In this document: positions 1 through 8,869 of the stretch, piece by piece
How the letters are laid out: each line of letters opens with the position of its first letter
How positions within the stretch are numbered: the first letter of the stretch is position 1
From: Primorskyibacter marinus
GTDB taxonomy: Bacteria; Pseudomonadota; Alphaproteobacteria; Rhodobacterales; Rhodobacteraceae
NCBI RefSeq assembly: GCF_003313245.1
Contig: NZ_QJSD01000003.1
Coordinates: forward strand, 124,001-188,000
Length of the DNA stretch: 64,000 nucleotides
Direction of reading: 5' to 3'
Made by a program: the position numbers and the translations under genes
The notes under the pieces: generated by a model
Told to the model about the DNA's origin: nothing
The model's input: the letters and a program-made list of their open reading frames with translations, nothing else
Databases searched by the model: none

Positions 1-64
1 GTTTGCAGAAGCTCTGGGGATCTTCTCGTTCCTCGTCGCTCTGCTGCTGATGTTCGCAGTCTAA
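1..64 (+). CDS. atpE: ATP synthase subunit c, 3' end
   Basis: Only the last 20 codons are in the window, ending at TAA 62-64. They encode a glycine-containing hydrophobic helix ending FAEALGIFSFLVALLLMFAV. This matches the second transmembrane helix of the Fo proteolipid ring subunit, whose essential carboxylate lies just upstream and outside the window. The next two genes are the b' and b stalk subunits, as expected for an alphaproteobacterial Fo operon (a, c, b', b). Identification rests on this tail plus the neighbours. Confidence 0.9.
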   Translation, partial: FAEALGIFSFLVALLLMFAV

Positions 65-151
65 ACCGCACGGATCTGATCCTTACGAGCGGGCGGAGCC
101 ACCACGCGTGGGCCGCCCGTTGTAGCGAAATTTCCGACGGAGGACGGTGAC

Positions 152-721
152 ATGGCAACCGAAACGCATGAGGCCGTAGGCGAGGGCCTTGCGGACGCCA
201 CCGGGGTTGCGGCGCATGGCGCCGATGCCGCTCCGGGGATGCCGCAACTCGACTTCTCGACCTTCAGCAACCAGATCTTCTGGCTGATGGTCACGCTGGT
301 CGTAATCTATTTTGTCCTCTCGCGCATTGCGTTGCCACGCATTGCCGCGGTTCTGGCGGAACGTCAGGGGGCAATCACGAATGACCTTACCGCGGCGGAG
401 GATCTGAAACGTCAGGCCGTCGAGGCCGAGGACGCCTATAACAAGGCCTTGGCCGACGCCCGCGCCGAGGCGCAGAAAATCGTAGCCGAAGCCAAGGAAG
501 AGATTCAGGCAGAGTTGGACGCGCAAATTGCCAAGGCCGACGCTGAGATCGCTGCCAAATCTGCCGAGTCGGAAAAGGCAATCGCCGAGATCCGCGCCAC
601 GGCGATGGAAAATGTCGAGGTTGTCGCAAAGGACACCGCAGGCGAGATCGTGCGTGCACTGGGTGGCAAGGCGGATGCCTCCACCGTGGATGCCGCCGTC
701 AACAACCGGATCAAGGGGTAA
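152..721 (+). CDS. atpX: F0F1 ATP synthase subunit b'
   Basis: This 189-residue protein is the b' half of the heterodimeric peripheral stalk found in photosynthetic-type and alphaproteobacterial ATP synthases. It holds F1 against rotation of the c-ring. A polar N-terminus of about 45 residues is followed by one membrane helix (about 48-72, [20 protein letters not shown]). A long charged Ala/Glu/Lys-rich helix then runs to the C-terminus and should form a coiled coil with subunit b. A GGAGG lies just upstream of the ATG. It sits 87 bp after atpE and 5 bp before the b gene, so all are co-transcribed. The symbol follows Rhodobacter usage; some databases call it atpG. Confidence 0.95.
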   Translation: MATETHEAVGEGLADATGVAAHGADAAPGMPQLDFSTFSNQIFWLMVTLVVIYFVLSRIALPRIAAVLAERQGAITNDLTAAEDLKRQAVEAEDAYNKALADARAEAQKIVAEAKEEIQAELDAQIAKADAEIAAKSAESEKAIAEIRATAMENVEVVAKDTAGEIVRALGGKADASTVDAAVNNRIKG

Positions 722-726
722 GAGAC

Positions 727-1287
727 ATGCGCAAGCTGACACTGACTGCCCTTCTGGGACTGACCGCTGCTCCGGCACATGCCGCGACGGGGCCGTTCTT
801 CTCGCTTCACAACACGGATTTTGTCGTGTTGCTGGCCTTCCTGCTTTTCCTCATCGTGCTGGTCTATTTCAAAGTCCCGTCGATGCTGGGCGGTATGCTG
901 GACAAGCGCGCCGAGGGCATCCGCGACGATCTGGACGAAGCCCGCGCCTTGCGTGAAGAAGCGCAGACCTTGCTGGCCTCATACGAGCGCAAGCAACGCG
1001 AAGTGCAGGATCAGGCCGATCGTATCGTTGCCCACGCCCGCACCGAAGCAGAGCTTGCGGCGGAACAGGCCAAGGTCGATCTGGAAAAATCCATCGCCCG
1101 CCGTCTGCACGCTGCCGAAGAGCAGATCACCTCTGCCCAGGCGGCTGCCGTGAAGGATGTGCGCGACAAGGCAATCACCATTGCCGTTGCTGCGGCGCGC
1201 GATGTGATCGCCAAGCAGATGTCCGAAGCAGACAGCAAAAAGCTGATCGACGATTCCATCAGCGTTGTTGGGCAAAAGCTGCATTGA
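727..1287 (+). CDS. atpF: F0F1 ATP synthase subunit b
   Basis: This 186-residue protein is the second stalk subunit, partner of the b' protein encoded 5 bp upstream. It begins with a hydrophobic, signal-like stretch ending in Ala-rich PAHAATG. A membrane helix follows (about 33-52, [20 protein letters not shown]), then a continuous highly charged helical region for dimerisation and contact with F1 delta. The signal-peptide-like start is seen in several Rhodobacteraceae b subunits; whether it is cleaved cannot be told from sequence. This is the last gene of the Fo cluster, and a strong terminator lies 32 bp downstream. The F1 genes are not nearby, consistent with separate Fo and F1 operons in this order. 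Confidence 0.95.
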   Translation: MRKLTLTALLGLTAAPAHAATGPFFSLHNTDFVVLLAFLLFLIVLVYFKVPSMLGGMLDKRAEGIRDDLDEARALREEAQTLLASYERKQREVQDQADRIVAHARTEAELAAEQAKVDLEKSIARRLHAAEEQITSAQAAAVKDVRDKAITIAVAAARDVIAKQMSEADSKKLIDDSISVVGQKLH

Positions 1288-1318
1288 ACGGACGCTTCAC
1301 GCTGACAAAGATTGTGAC

Positions 1319-1344
1319 AAGGCCCGCCTCATAGCGGGCCTTTT
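1319..1344 (+). terminator. Intrinsic terminator of the ATP synthase Fo operon
   Basis: A perfect stem GGCCCGC (1321-1327) pairs with GCGGGCC (1334-1340) around a 6-base loop, extended by AA/TT, and is followed by TTTT. It lies 32 bp after atpF and before the convergent GntR gene. Confidence 0.85.
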
Positions 1345-1375
1345 CGCGTTCTCACCATGGGATGTGAGTGATGGG

Positions 1376-2020
1376 TCAGAAGCCGCCAAGCCGCTTGAAG
1401 CTCATCGAGATATGGGCGCGCCGCAAAAGTGCTACGGCCCGAAGGTCGCCTGTGCTCAATGCCGTATGGATCTGCCAGATTTCGGCCGCGAAAATCTGGA
1501 CCTCTGACAGCAGATCCAGATCCGGGATCGCGAGCAGCCAGATACGCGCTGTCTGGTAATACAGCCGGTCTGACACCTCACACAGCGCGGCGTTGCTTGT
1601 CAGGCTTGTCAGGAATTGATGCAGATGCATGTTCAGGACCGCAAAGGCGCGCGGGTCCGGCGTTGCAACCAGCGCCTCGGCCTGACGGCAAAGCGCATCA
1701 AGATGTTGCAGGTCGGCGGGCTGCACGGGGCGGGGTGAAAGCTGTCCTGCCAACTGCGCCAGTTCCATCCGCAATTCGTAGGTTTGGGCCATTGTCCGAA
1801 TATCGGCATCGGTCACGATGGTGCCGATCCCGTGTCTGGTCTGGACCAGCCCTTCGTCTTCCAGCCGGGCCAATACACGCCTGACCGGGGTTCGGGAGGT
1901 CTTGAACTCTGTCGCCAGTTCGGCCTCTGACAGACGGGTGCCGGGCGTGTAGTCCAGAAGGCAAATTCGGTCGCGAAGGGCCGCGTGCAGGCGTGTGAAC
2001 CGTTCCGATGCCTCGGTCAC
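1376..2020 (-). CDS. GntR-family transcriptional regulator (FCD type)
   Basis: This 214-residue regulator has an N-terminal winged helix-turn-helix (about 1-70, with SEAELATEFKTSRTPVRRVL as recognition region). A C-terminal all-helical ligand-binding domain of FCD/FadR type follows (about 80-210, with conserved His and Asp/Glu positions). The GTG start at 2018-2020 overlaps the stop of the upstream deacylase gene in a GTGA arrangement; a more upstream ATG would only add 14 residues overlapping that gene. It is the last gene of the leftward operon M24 hydrolase-ArgE-GntR. It probably controls this operon and perhaps the divergent ABC transporter, sensing a substrate or intermediate. The ligand is unknown. 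Confidence 0.88.
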   Translation of the reverse strand: MTEASERFTRLHAALRDRICLLDYTPGTRLSEAELATEFKTSRTPVRRVLARLEDEGLVQTRHGIGTIVTDADIRTMAQTYELRMELAQLAGQLSPRPVQPADLQHLDALCRQAEALVATPDPRAFAVLNMHLHQFLTSLTSNAALCEVSDRLYYQTARIWLLAIPDLDLLSEVQIFAAEIWQIHTALSTGDLRAVALLRRAHISMSFKRLGGF

Positions 2021-3177
2021 GCGGCGCAGCTTTCGCCAAGGCGCTCCAACATGGCCAGGCATTGCGATAGCTGGTCGAGGGCAACAAATTCATCGGGTTT
2101 ATGGGCCTGTGCAATAGAGCCCGGCCCACAAATCACCACCGACATGCCCAGCGATTGAAACAGCCCTGCTTCGGTGCCGAAGGACACGACATCGGCGCTG
2201 TTGATCCCGGTCAGTTCGGCGATCAGGTGCCGCGCGGCGTTGTCGTCCACCGGCGCTAATCCCACGACCTCGCCCACCGTTTCGGTCGAGATGTCGGCAT
2301 CCGGCCAGATCCGCCGCATTTCCGGCAGCAACTCCTTGGCCACCAGATCATGCAGCGCCTGTTTGACGAAGGCGGCATCCGCATCCCGCACCGGGCGCAT
2401 CTCCCATTCCAGCTCGGCCTTGCCGGGGATGACGTTATGCGCGACACCGCCTGACAGACGCCCGACATTTACCGTGGACCAAGGCGGATCATAGCGGCTG
2501 GACGCAGGCGCGCGGGCGCGCAGTTCATCGGCCAACTGCATCAACCGCGTAACGTAGCGCACTGCGTATAACACCGCATTCACGCCGCGGTCGGGGGCGG
2601 AGCCGTGGCCCTCAAGTCCTGTGAACCGGGTGGTGTATTCGCAGCAGCCTTTGTGACCCTCGATCACACCCATCATCGTCGGTTCGCCCACGATGGCGAC
2701 GGATGGCAGGGCGTCACGGCCACGCAGAACCTCGACCAGCGATTGCGCACCAAGGCACCCAACCTCTTCGTCATGGGTAAAGGCGAAATGGATCGGGCGG
2801 CGCAGATTGCGCGCCGCAAAGGACGGTGCCAGTGCCAGTGTGGCGGCGATGAAGCCCTTCATGTCGCAGGCACCGCGCCCAAAGAGGTGCCCATCCTTTT
2901 CCCACATGTCCCACGGATCGCCTGACCAGTCCTGATCGGTGACGGGGACCACATCGGAATGGCCCGACAGCACGACGCCGCCGCCGATATCAGGTCCGAG
3001 CGTGGCAAACAGGTTGCATTTGTGGCCCGTCTCGTCGTGCATCAGATCGACCCGCGCGCCAAATGCCTCCAACCGGTTGGCCATATAGGCCATCATGTCG
3101 AGGTTGCTGTCGCAAGAGACGGTCGGAAAGCCGATCAGGTCGCGCAGGATAAGTTGGGTGTGGGCGAGGTTATTCAT
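2017..3177 (-). CDS. argE: M20 family deacylase, acetylornithine deacetylase type (ArgE-like)
   Basis: This 386-residue protein has the M20 metallopeptidase fold. The first zinc-site motif is GHSDVVPV (H73, D75). The bridging Asp is in GRGACDMKG and the catalytic Glu pair in THDEEVG. A dimerisation 'lid' domain follows (about 180-290) with GHGSAPDRGVNA, and a C-terminal zinc His is in AHKPDE. The family hydrolyses N-acyl amino acids such as N-acetylornithine. The gene overlaps the upstream M24 hydrolase by ATGA and the downstream GntR gene by GTGA, so the three are translationally coupled. The setting next to a polyamine-type transporter suggests a catabolic N-deacylase rather than arginine synthesis. 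That specificity is an inference. Confidence 0.85.
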   Translation of the reverse strand: MNNLAHTQLILRDLIGFPTVSCDSNLDMMAYMANRLEAFGARVDLMHDETGHKCNLFATLGPDIGGGVVLSGHSDVVPVTDQDWSGDPWDMWEKDGHLFGRGACDMKGFIAATLALAPSFAARNLRRPIHFAFTHDEEVGCLGAQSLVEVLRGRDALPSVAIVGEPTMMGVIEGHKGCCEYTTRFTGLEGHGSAPDRGVNAVLYAVRYVTRLMQLADELRARAPASSRYDPPWSTVNVGRLSGGVAHNVIPGKAELEWEMRPVRDADAAFVKQALHDLVAKELLPEMRRIWPDADISTETVGEVVGLAPVDDNAARHLIAELTGINSADVVSFGTEAGLFQSLGMSVVICGPGSIAQAHKPDEFVALDQLSQCLAMLERLGESCAA

Positions 3178-4382
3178 GGTTTGACATATAGTTTGCGTGG
3201 TCGGTTGCAGAAGGTCTCGGCCGGGCCGTTATCGCGGATCAGGATCGACTCGGTGATCTCCAGCCCCCAATCCTCCATCCACAGGCCGGGCATGAAGTGG
3301 AATGTCATGCCTGCTTGCAAAACGGTTTCGTCTTCGGCCCGCAGCGAAATTGTGCGCTCGCCCCAGTCGGGCGGGTAGCTGAGGCCAATCGGATAGCCGC
3401 ATCGGGCGCTGCGCGCGATCCCCGCGCGGTCCAGGGGGGCGGCAAGTGCCGCGGCGATGTCGCTGGCGCGGGCCCCGGGGCGCGCGACGTCCAGCCCGGC
3501 TTCCAAACCTTCGACCAATGCGGCCTCGGCCCGCAGGATGGTATCATCGGGTTGACCTAGAAAGATCGTCCGGCAGAACGGCGCGTGGTAGCGCCGATAG
3601 CAGCCGGAAATTTCAAAAAAGGTCGCCTCGCCATTGGCAAATGGACGCCCGTCCCATGTCAGGTGCGGGGCGGCGGCATCCGACCCGGAAGGCAGCAGCG
3701 GCACAATTGCCGGATAGTCGCCCCAATGCCCGTCGATACCGTGCAGCGCGTCACGGTACACCCCGGCCACGATCTCGTTCTTGGGGATGCCGGGTTCGAC
3801 ACGTTCCACCAGCCCGTCGATGATCTTTTCGGAAATCGCGGCGGCGCGGCGCATGAACAGGATCTCTTCGTCGGACTTGATGCCGCGTTCCCAATTCACC
3901 ATCGCTGTTGCGTCAACCAGTGTCGCCTTTGGCATTGCGGCACTCAGCGCTGCGTGAGCCTTGGCGGAATAATAATAATTCTCCATTTCCACGCCGAGGC
4001 GCGCCCTTTCCAGACCGATATAGACCAGTCGTTCGGCAAGATCGTCCATCGGGTGGATCTCGGTGGATTGCACAAAACTGTCGGCATAGCCCCAGACGCG
4101 TTCGTCGGCCATCCAGACAGTCCGAACCGCGCCGTTGCTGTCCTGCCGTCGGCCCCACCAGACCGGATCAAAGTCGTGTTGAATGACGACGCCTTGATGC
4201 ACATAGAATGACCAACCGTCATACCCGGTCAACCAAGCCATATTCGAAGGATCCGTGATCAGCAGCGCGTCCAATCCCGCACGGTCCATCGCGGCGCGCG
4301 TCTGGGCCAGACGCCGACCGTATTCCGCGGCGGTGAAGGGAAGTTCTTTGTGAAAACGGTGAAATGCCATTGCGGTGTCCAT
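3174..4382 (-). CDS. M24 family metallohydrolase, ectoine hydrolase (DoeA)-like
   Basis: About 402 residues. It has the creatinase/prolidase two-domain layout: an N-terminal domain with the strongly DoeA-like segment PSNMAWLTGYDGWSFYVHQG (about 45-64), then the pita-bread domain from about 180. The pita-bread part has HGIDGHWGDY, the ISGCYRRYHAPFCRT region, FHFMPGLW and EITESILI. Typical M24 metal Asp/His/Glu positions appear only partly conserved, as in the creatinase/DoeA branch, which cleaves C-N bonds of small molecules. The ectoine-ring assignment is by resemblance only. No ectoine transporter genes are adjacent; a polyamine-type ABC transporter is divergent. ATG 4380-4382 is chosen; starts at 4430 or 4370 are possible. 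First gene of the leftward operon. Confidence 0.75.
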   Translation of the reverse strand: MDTAMAFHRFHKELPFTAAEYGRRLAQTRAAMDRAGLDALLITDPSNMAWLTGYDGWSFYVHQGVVIQHDFDPVWWGRRQDSNGAVRTVWMADERVWGYADSFVQSTEIHPMDDLAERLVYIGLERARLGVEMENYYYSAKAHAALSAAMPKATLVDATAMVNWERGIKSDEEILFMRRAAAISEKIIDGLVERVEPGIPKNEIVAGVYRDALHGIDGHWGDYPAIVPLLPSGSDAAAPHLTWDGRPFANGEATFFEISGCYRRYHAPFCRTIFLGQPDDTILRAEAALVEGLEAGLDVARPGARASDIAAALAAPLDRAGIARSARCGYPIGLSYPPDWGERTISLRAEDETVLQAGMTFHFMPGLWMEDWGLEITESILIRDNGPAETFCNRPRKLYVKP

Positions 4383-4767
4383 AGCCTGAGGTTTCACAAG
4401 TTTGCCGTACATGTACACAACCCCGATCATCCAAAAACGACATGAGGCTTCGAATTTGGCGGATTCGTGTTAAAATTTGCGCAAATCCACAAGCAAATTC
4501 AGGGTGTGCGCCTTTAAGTTGTGCGCATCAACTGAAGAATTGTGATTCTCGGACTGCCCTGCGGACAAACACGGCCAAAGATCGTCCGCCAATCGCAGAA
4601 ATACGCCATGAATTGCGTACAAAACACGCAGAATCGGCCTGAATTGCGTAAGACTGACATACGCTTAGCCTATTTCCAGCCAAAGCAGTTGCAACGAAAG
4701 GCCTTAGCGGGTTTAGTTGAGGGAAGATAAAGCGGAACGAACCGCGAAAAAATATGGGGAGCCAAGT
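4383..4767. promoter_or_regulatory. Divergent promoter region between M24 operon and ABC transporter operon
   Basis: This 385-bp gene-free stretch is clearly more AT-rich than its flanks. It holds a perfect 12-bp palindrome, ATTTGCGCAAAT (4475-4486). It also has two exact copies of TGAATTGCGTA at 4609-4619 and 4640-4650, 31 bp apart (about three helical turns). TGTGCGC also occurs twice near 4505 and 4520. These are good candidates for operators of the operon's GntR regulator or another factor. Short frames here (for example 4442-4642) do not look like proteins. Confidence 0.55.
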
Positions 4768-5871
4768 TTGGTTGATACAGCGAGCCGCGAGGCGTTCGTA
4801 GAATTTGAACGAGTGCAGAAGAGCTATGACGGCGAGACGCTCGTCGTCAAGGATCTGAACCTGGCTTTGCCCAAAGGCGAATTTCTTACAATGCTCGGGC
4901 CATCCGGGTCCGGCAAGACGACCTGTCTGATGATGCTGGCGGGGTTTGAAACCGCAACCCACGGCGATATTCGTCTGGACGGTGTGGCCATCAACAACAT
5001 TCCGCCGCACAAACGCGGCATTGGCATGGTCTTTCAGAACTACGCGCTGTTCCCGCATATGACCGTCGCCGAGAACCTGTCCTTTCCGCTGGAGGTGCGC
5101 AAGATCGGCAAATCCGACCGCGAGAAAAAGGTCAAACGCGCACTGGAGATGGTGCAGATGGGCGACTTCGGGGGGCGCCGTCCGGCGCAGCTTTCAGGCG
5201 GTCAGCAGCAACGGATCGCTCTGGCGCGTGCGCTTGTCTTTGAGGCAGAGTTGGTCCTGATGGACGAACCGCTTGGCGCGCTGGACAAGCAATTGCGCGA
5301 ACATATGCAATTCGAGATCAAGCGCATCGCGGACGATTTGGGCATCACGGTCGTTTATGTGACGCATGACCAGACCGAGGCGCTGACCATGTCGGACCGC
5401 GTTGCGGTGTTCAACGATGGCAAGATCCAGCAACTTGCGCCGCCCGACACGCTGTATGAAGCGCCGGAAAACAGCTTCGTCGCGCAGTTTATCGGCGAGA
5501 ACAACACGCTTGAGGGCAAGGTTCGGGAAATCACCAACGGTGTTGCGCTGGTTGAACTGGATAATGGCGATCTGATCGACGCCAAGCCGATCAACGTATC
5601 ACAGCCCGGCGAACGCACCCGCGTCTCGATCCGTCCCGAACGTGTCGAGTTCAATCTCGACCGGCTGGAAGAAGGCTCGCACACGTTGAAGGCCGAGGTG
5701 CAGGAATTCATCTATATGGGTGACATTTTCCGGACCCGCCTGAAGGTTGCGGGCAAGGATGATTTCATCATCAAGACACGGAACGCGCCCGATCAGGTTC
5801 GCCTGAAACCGGGCGAGGTCGTCGAGATTGGCTGGCAGGCAGAAGACTGCCGCGCGCTCGACGCGAACTAG
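4768..5871 (+). CDS. potA: Polyamine-type ABC transporter ATP-binding protein
   Basis: This 367-residue ATPase energises uptake by the binding protein and two permeases that follow. It has Walker A GPSGSGKT (about 44-51), Q-loop VFQNYALFPHMTV, signature LSGGQQQR (142-149), Walker B LVLMDEP and the switch His in VTHDQTEA. A C-terminal TOBE-type regulatory barrel (about 250-360) is typical of the spermidine/putrescine/iron group. TTG at 4768 is preferred because GGGGAG lies six bases upstream; a TTG at 4717 lacks such a site. Substrate assignment to polyamines is by family only and could be another cationic or zwitterionic nitrogen compound. Confidence 0.9.
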   Translation: MVDTASREAFVEFERVQKSYDGETLVVKDLNLALPKGEFLTMLGPSGSGKTTCLMMLAGFETATHGDIRLDGVAINNIPPHKRGIGMVFQNYALFPHMTVAENLSFPLEVRKIGKSDREKKVKRALEMVQMGDFGGRRPAQLSGGQQQRIALARALVFEAELVLMDEPLGALDKQLREHMQFEIKRIADDLGITVVYVTHDQTEALTMSDRVAVFNDGKIQQLAPPDTLYEAPENSFVAQFIGENNTLEGKVREITNGVALVELDNGDLIDAKPINVSQPGERTRVSIRPERVEFNLDRLEEGSHTLKAEVQEFIYMGDIFRTRLKVAGKDDFIIKTRNAPDQVRLKPGEVVEIGWQAEDCRALDAN

Positions 5872-5882
5872 GGCTGACAATC

Positions 5883-5911
5883 GCCGGAGACACCGCATTG
5901 GCGTGTCCGGC
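5883..5911 (+). other. Intercistronic imperfect hairpin
   Basis: GCCGGAGACACC (5883-5894) and GGCGTGTCCGGC (5900-5911) pair with two mismatches around a 5-base loop, between the ATPase and binding-protein genes. No T-run follows. It is more likely an mRNA processing or stability element, allowing higher expression of the binding protein, than a terminator. Confidence 0.4.
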
Positions 5912-5980
5912 TGGTCCGGGGCCGGCTGTTGCCCGAGCACGAGCCCCCCCTTTACGAATTGGGCAAACTGGGAGATTCTA

Positions 5981-7096
5981 ATGAAACTGACGAAAACCCT
6001 ACTGGCAACTTCGGCACTTACTGTTGCCGCTGGTGCGGCATTTGCTGAAAGCCACATGGCCAGTGAAATGACACTCGTGTCCTGGGGCGGAGCCTACCAG
6101 AATTCGCAGCAAAAGGCCTATTCAGAGCCTTACATGGAAATGCATCCTGACGTTTCGATCGTTTGGGACGAAAGCTCCAACGAGGCCGTCGCCAAGCTGC
6201 GCGCGATGAATGAAGCCGGTAACGTGACCTGGGATCTGGTCGATGTGACAGCGGGCGACGCAATTCGCCTGTGCGACGAAGGCCTGGCGATGGAGTACGA
6301 TCCCGAGGAACTGCTGGCCGCCGCACCCGATGGCACCAGCGCCGAGGACGATTTCGGCGACCTGCTGGTCAGCGATTGCTTCATCCCGCAGATCGTCTAT
6401 TCGACCACTTTCGGATATCGCACCGATATGGTGCCCGAGGGCGTCGAGCCGCCGAATGACATTTGCGACGTGTTCGATCTGGAAACCTATCCCGGCAAGC
6501 GGTCGCTGGAAAAGCGTCCGATCAACACGATGGAATGGGCGCTGCTGTGCGACGGTGTGGCCAAGGACGACATCTATGACGTGCTGGAAACCGACGAAGG
6601 TCAGGACCAGGCGCTGGCCAAGCTGGACACGATCAAGGATCAGGTGATCTGGTGGTCGGCTGGTGCCGACACGCCGCAGCTTCTGGCAGATGGCGAGATT
6701 TTCATGGGTTCGACCTATAACGGTCGTCTGTTCAGCGTGATCGAAGAGCAGGACCAGCCGGTTGCCATGATGTGGGACGCGCAGGTCTACGATCTTGACG
6801 GTTGGATCATTCCCGCCGGGCTGCCCGAGGAACGTCTGGCCCGTGTGAAGGACTTCTTGAAGTTCGCGACGGACACTCAGCGTCTGGCGGATCAGGCCAA
6901 GTACATCTCTTACGGTCCGGCGCGCGCGTCTTCGGCTCCGCTCGTGGGTCAGCATGCCGAATTGGGCATCGACATGGCACCGCATATGCCGACGGATCCG
7001 GCCAACTCCGAGAACACGTTCCTTCAGAACTATTCATGGTGGGCTGACTACCGCGACGATATCGACGCGAAATTCCAGGCATGGCTGGCGCAATAA
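5981..7096 (+). CDS. potD: Polyamine-type ABC transporter substrate-binding protein
   Basis: 371 residues with a clear Sec signal peptide (about 1-22, cleaving after AAFA). The mature protein begins with a typical group-II binding-protein strand, EMTLVSWGGAYQ. It continues through the two-lobe fold with ligand-region motifs YSTTFGYRTD and DGWIIPAG. It should capture substrate in the periplasm and deliver it to the two permeases encoded downstream. GGGAG lies nine bases before the ATG. It sits 109 bp after the ATPase gene and before a hairpin, an arrangement that often gives extra binding protein. The family includes PotD-like polyamine binders; the exact ligand is not known. Confidence 0.9.
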   Translation: MKLTKTLLATSALTVAAGAAFAESHMASEMTLVSWGGAYQNSQQKAYSEPYMEMHPDVSIVWDESSNEAVAKLRAMNEAGNVTWDLVDVTAGDAIRLCDEGLAMEYDPEELLAAAPDGTSAEDDFGDLLVSDCFIPQIVYSTTFGYRTDMVPEGVEPPNDICDVFDLETYPGKRSLEKRPINTMEWALLCDGVAKDDIYDVLETDEGQDQALAKLDTIKDQVIWWSAGADTPQLLADGEIFMGSTYNGRLFSVIEEQDQPVAMMWDAQVYDLDGWIIPAGLPEERLARVKDFLKFATDTQRLADQAKYISYGPARASSAPLVGQHAELGIDMAPHMPTDPANSENTFLQNYSWWADYRDDIDAKFQAWLAQ

Positions 7097-7112
7097 GCCG
7101 CCTGTAATACGG

Positions 7113-7137
7113 AAAGAGGCCGCGTGCCGGCCTCTTT
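7113..7137 (+). terminator. Hairpin after binding-protein gene, possible partial terminator
   Basis: AAAGAGGCC (7113-7121) pairs perfectly with GGCCTCTTT (7129-7137) around a 7-base loop, ending in a short T-run. It lies between the binding-protein and permease genes and may reduce read-through into the permeases. Confidence 0.55.
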
Positions 7138-7184
7138 CACGCCATTCGTTTTGACCTTTGATAACAAAAAACAACGGGGACGAT

Positions 7185-8864
7185 ATGAGCAACGCGAGCG
7201 AAGCACCGACGCCGGATGACGGGCTCAAATTGACCGACAGCGAAAACACCGGCCCCGTACTTGCCGCCGATGGTACGCCGCTGAAGCGCAGCCTTGGGCG
7301 CGCCTTGCGCAGACAAAAGCTCCGGGCGCTGATGTTGATAGCGCCGCTGCTGATATTTGTCCTTTTGACCTTTATCGCGCCGATCGCGGATATGCTGTTC
7401 AGGTCCGTCGAGAACCAGATCGTCAGTGAAACACTGCCGCGCACCGTCGTGGCGCTGGACGATTGGGACAGCACGACCGGCGATCTGCCCTCCGAGGCAG
7501 TTTATGAAGCCGCCTATTATGACATTTTCATTGCCGCCGAACGCAAGTTGCACACGCGATTGGGGTCGCGTCTGAACTATGAACTCACCGGCGCATCGTC
7601 GTTGTTTCGAAAATCCGGTCGCGGGTTGGACGATCTTGGCGAAGTCTACCAGGATCAATTCGAGGATCTGAACGAGGCCTGGGAGGACGGTGAAACCTGG
7701 GCGCTGCTGATGGGGTCTGGCGATTGGCAGGACAAGGCTTACGCATGGGAGAAAAGTTCCGGCGATCTCGCACCGAAATTGGAACTGCGCGAGGGTATTG
7801 AAGAACTGCTGCCGAAAACCGCCGCAGCCTATAGCAGTTTTGCAAACTTCGTCCGGGTAGATGACGGCGACAATCCGGCGACCGAGGATCCCTGGTCACT
7901 GGTCTACACGGCCTTTTGGCAAGACTTGACCGGCGGAGCGAATGTTGCCTCCTACTCTGGTCCAGAGGCGGAATTGCTTATGGAAGCCGCAAATGCGGCG
8001 AGTGGGTTCGAGTCCACGACATTCGCTGAGGGGTTCGCGGATATCGACAAAGATTGGGCAAGCACGCCAATCTGGCAGACGATCAAGACCTACTCGCCCA
8101 AATATACTTCCGGGTATTTTCTCAACTCCGTCGATATGCAAAAGACCCCGGACGGGCCAGAACTGCGCGACGCGAATGAGCGGATCTATGGCATCCTGTT
8201 CAAACGCACGATGTTCATGTCAATGGTCATCACGATCAGCTGCATCATGCTGGGATATCCGGTCGCCTGGATCCTGGCGAACCTGCCTGCGCGCACCGCC
8301 AACCTGCTGATGATCCTCGTGTTGCTGCCATTCTGGACCTCACTACTGGTGCGAACGTCGGCGTGGAAGGTGATGCTGCAACAACAGGGCGTAATTAACG
8401 ATGTCCTTGTGTGGTTGGGGCTGGTCGGTGACGGGGATCGACTGGTGATGATCAACAACCAGTTCGGCACGATCGTGGCGATGACGCATATCCTGCTGCC
8501 CTTCATGATCCTGCCACTGTATTCGGTGATGCAGACCATTCCGCCAAGCTATCTGCGCGCGGCAAAATCACTGGGGGCAACAAACTGGACGGCTTTCTGG
8601 CGGGTGTATTTCCCGCAATCTGTGCCGGGTATTGGCGCGGGTTCGATCCTCGTGTTCATCCTGTCCATCGGTTACTACATCACGCCCGAGATTGTCGGCG
8701 GCACGACGGGTACGTTTATCTCGAACCGGATCGCCTATCACATCTCGTCCTCGCTCAACTGGGGTTTGGCGGCAGCGTTGGGAACCATTCTGCTGGCGGT
8801 CGTGATGATCCTTTATTGGGCCTATGACAAGATTGTCGGCATCGACAACGTGAAACTGGGGTAG
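7185..8864 (+). CDS. potB: Polyamine-type ABC transporter permease with large periplasmic insertion
   Basis: 559 residues, nearly twice the usual PotB length of about 280-320. A polar N-terminus precedes TM1 (about 48-72). A hydrophilic region of about 260 residues (75-335) follows, rich in Asp, Glu, Trp and Ser, and by topology lies in the periplasm. After it come the normal permease helices and the EAA loop (RAAKSLGATNWTAFWRVYFP) that contacts the ATPase. GGGGA sits four bases before ATG 7185; an earlier in-frame ATG at 7158 lacks this. The insertion is reminiscent in position and size of the MalF P2 loop, which grips its binding protein, but I see no sequence likeness. It forms the inner-membrane channel with the next gene. 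Confidence 0.88.
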   Translation: MSNASEAPTPDDGLKLTDSENTGPVLAADGTPLKRSLGRALRRQKLRALMLIAPLLIFVLLTFIAPIADMLFRSVENQIVSETLPRTVVALDDWDSTTGDLPSEAVYEAAYYDIFIAAERKLHTRLGSRLNYELTGASSLFRKSGRGLDDLGEVYQDQFEDLNEAWEDGETWALLMGSGDWQDKAYAWEKSSGDLAPKLELREGIEELLPKTAAAYSSFANFVRVDDGDNPATEDPWSLVYTAFWQDLTGGANVASYSGPEAELLMEAANAASGFESTTFAEGFADIDKDWASTPIWQTIKTYSPKYTSGYFLNSVDMQKTPDGPELRDANERIYGILFKRTMFMSMVITISCIMLGYPVAWILANLPARTANLLMILVLLPFWTSLLVRTSAWKVMLQQQGVINDVLVWLGLVGDGDRLVMINNQFGTIVAMTHILLPFMILPLYSVMQTIPPSYLRAAKSLGATNWTAFWRVYFPQSVPGIGAGSILVFILSIGYYITPEIVGGTTGTFISNRIAYHISSSLNWGLAAALGTILLAVVMILYWAYDKIVGIDNVKLG

Positions 8865-8869
8865 AAACA

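Noticed and set aside
4442-4642. A 66-codon frame in the divergent promoter gap
   Set aside because: It has basic, low-information sequence, no ribosome site and no family resemblance. It overlaps the palindrome and lies beside repeats better read as regulatory DNA.
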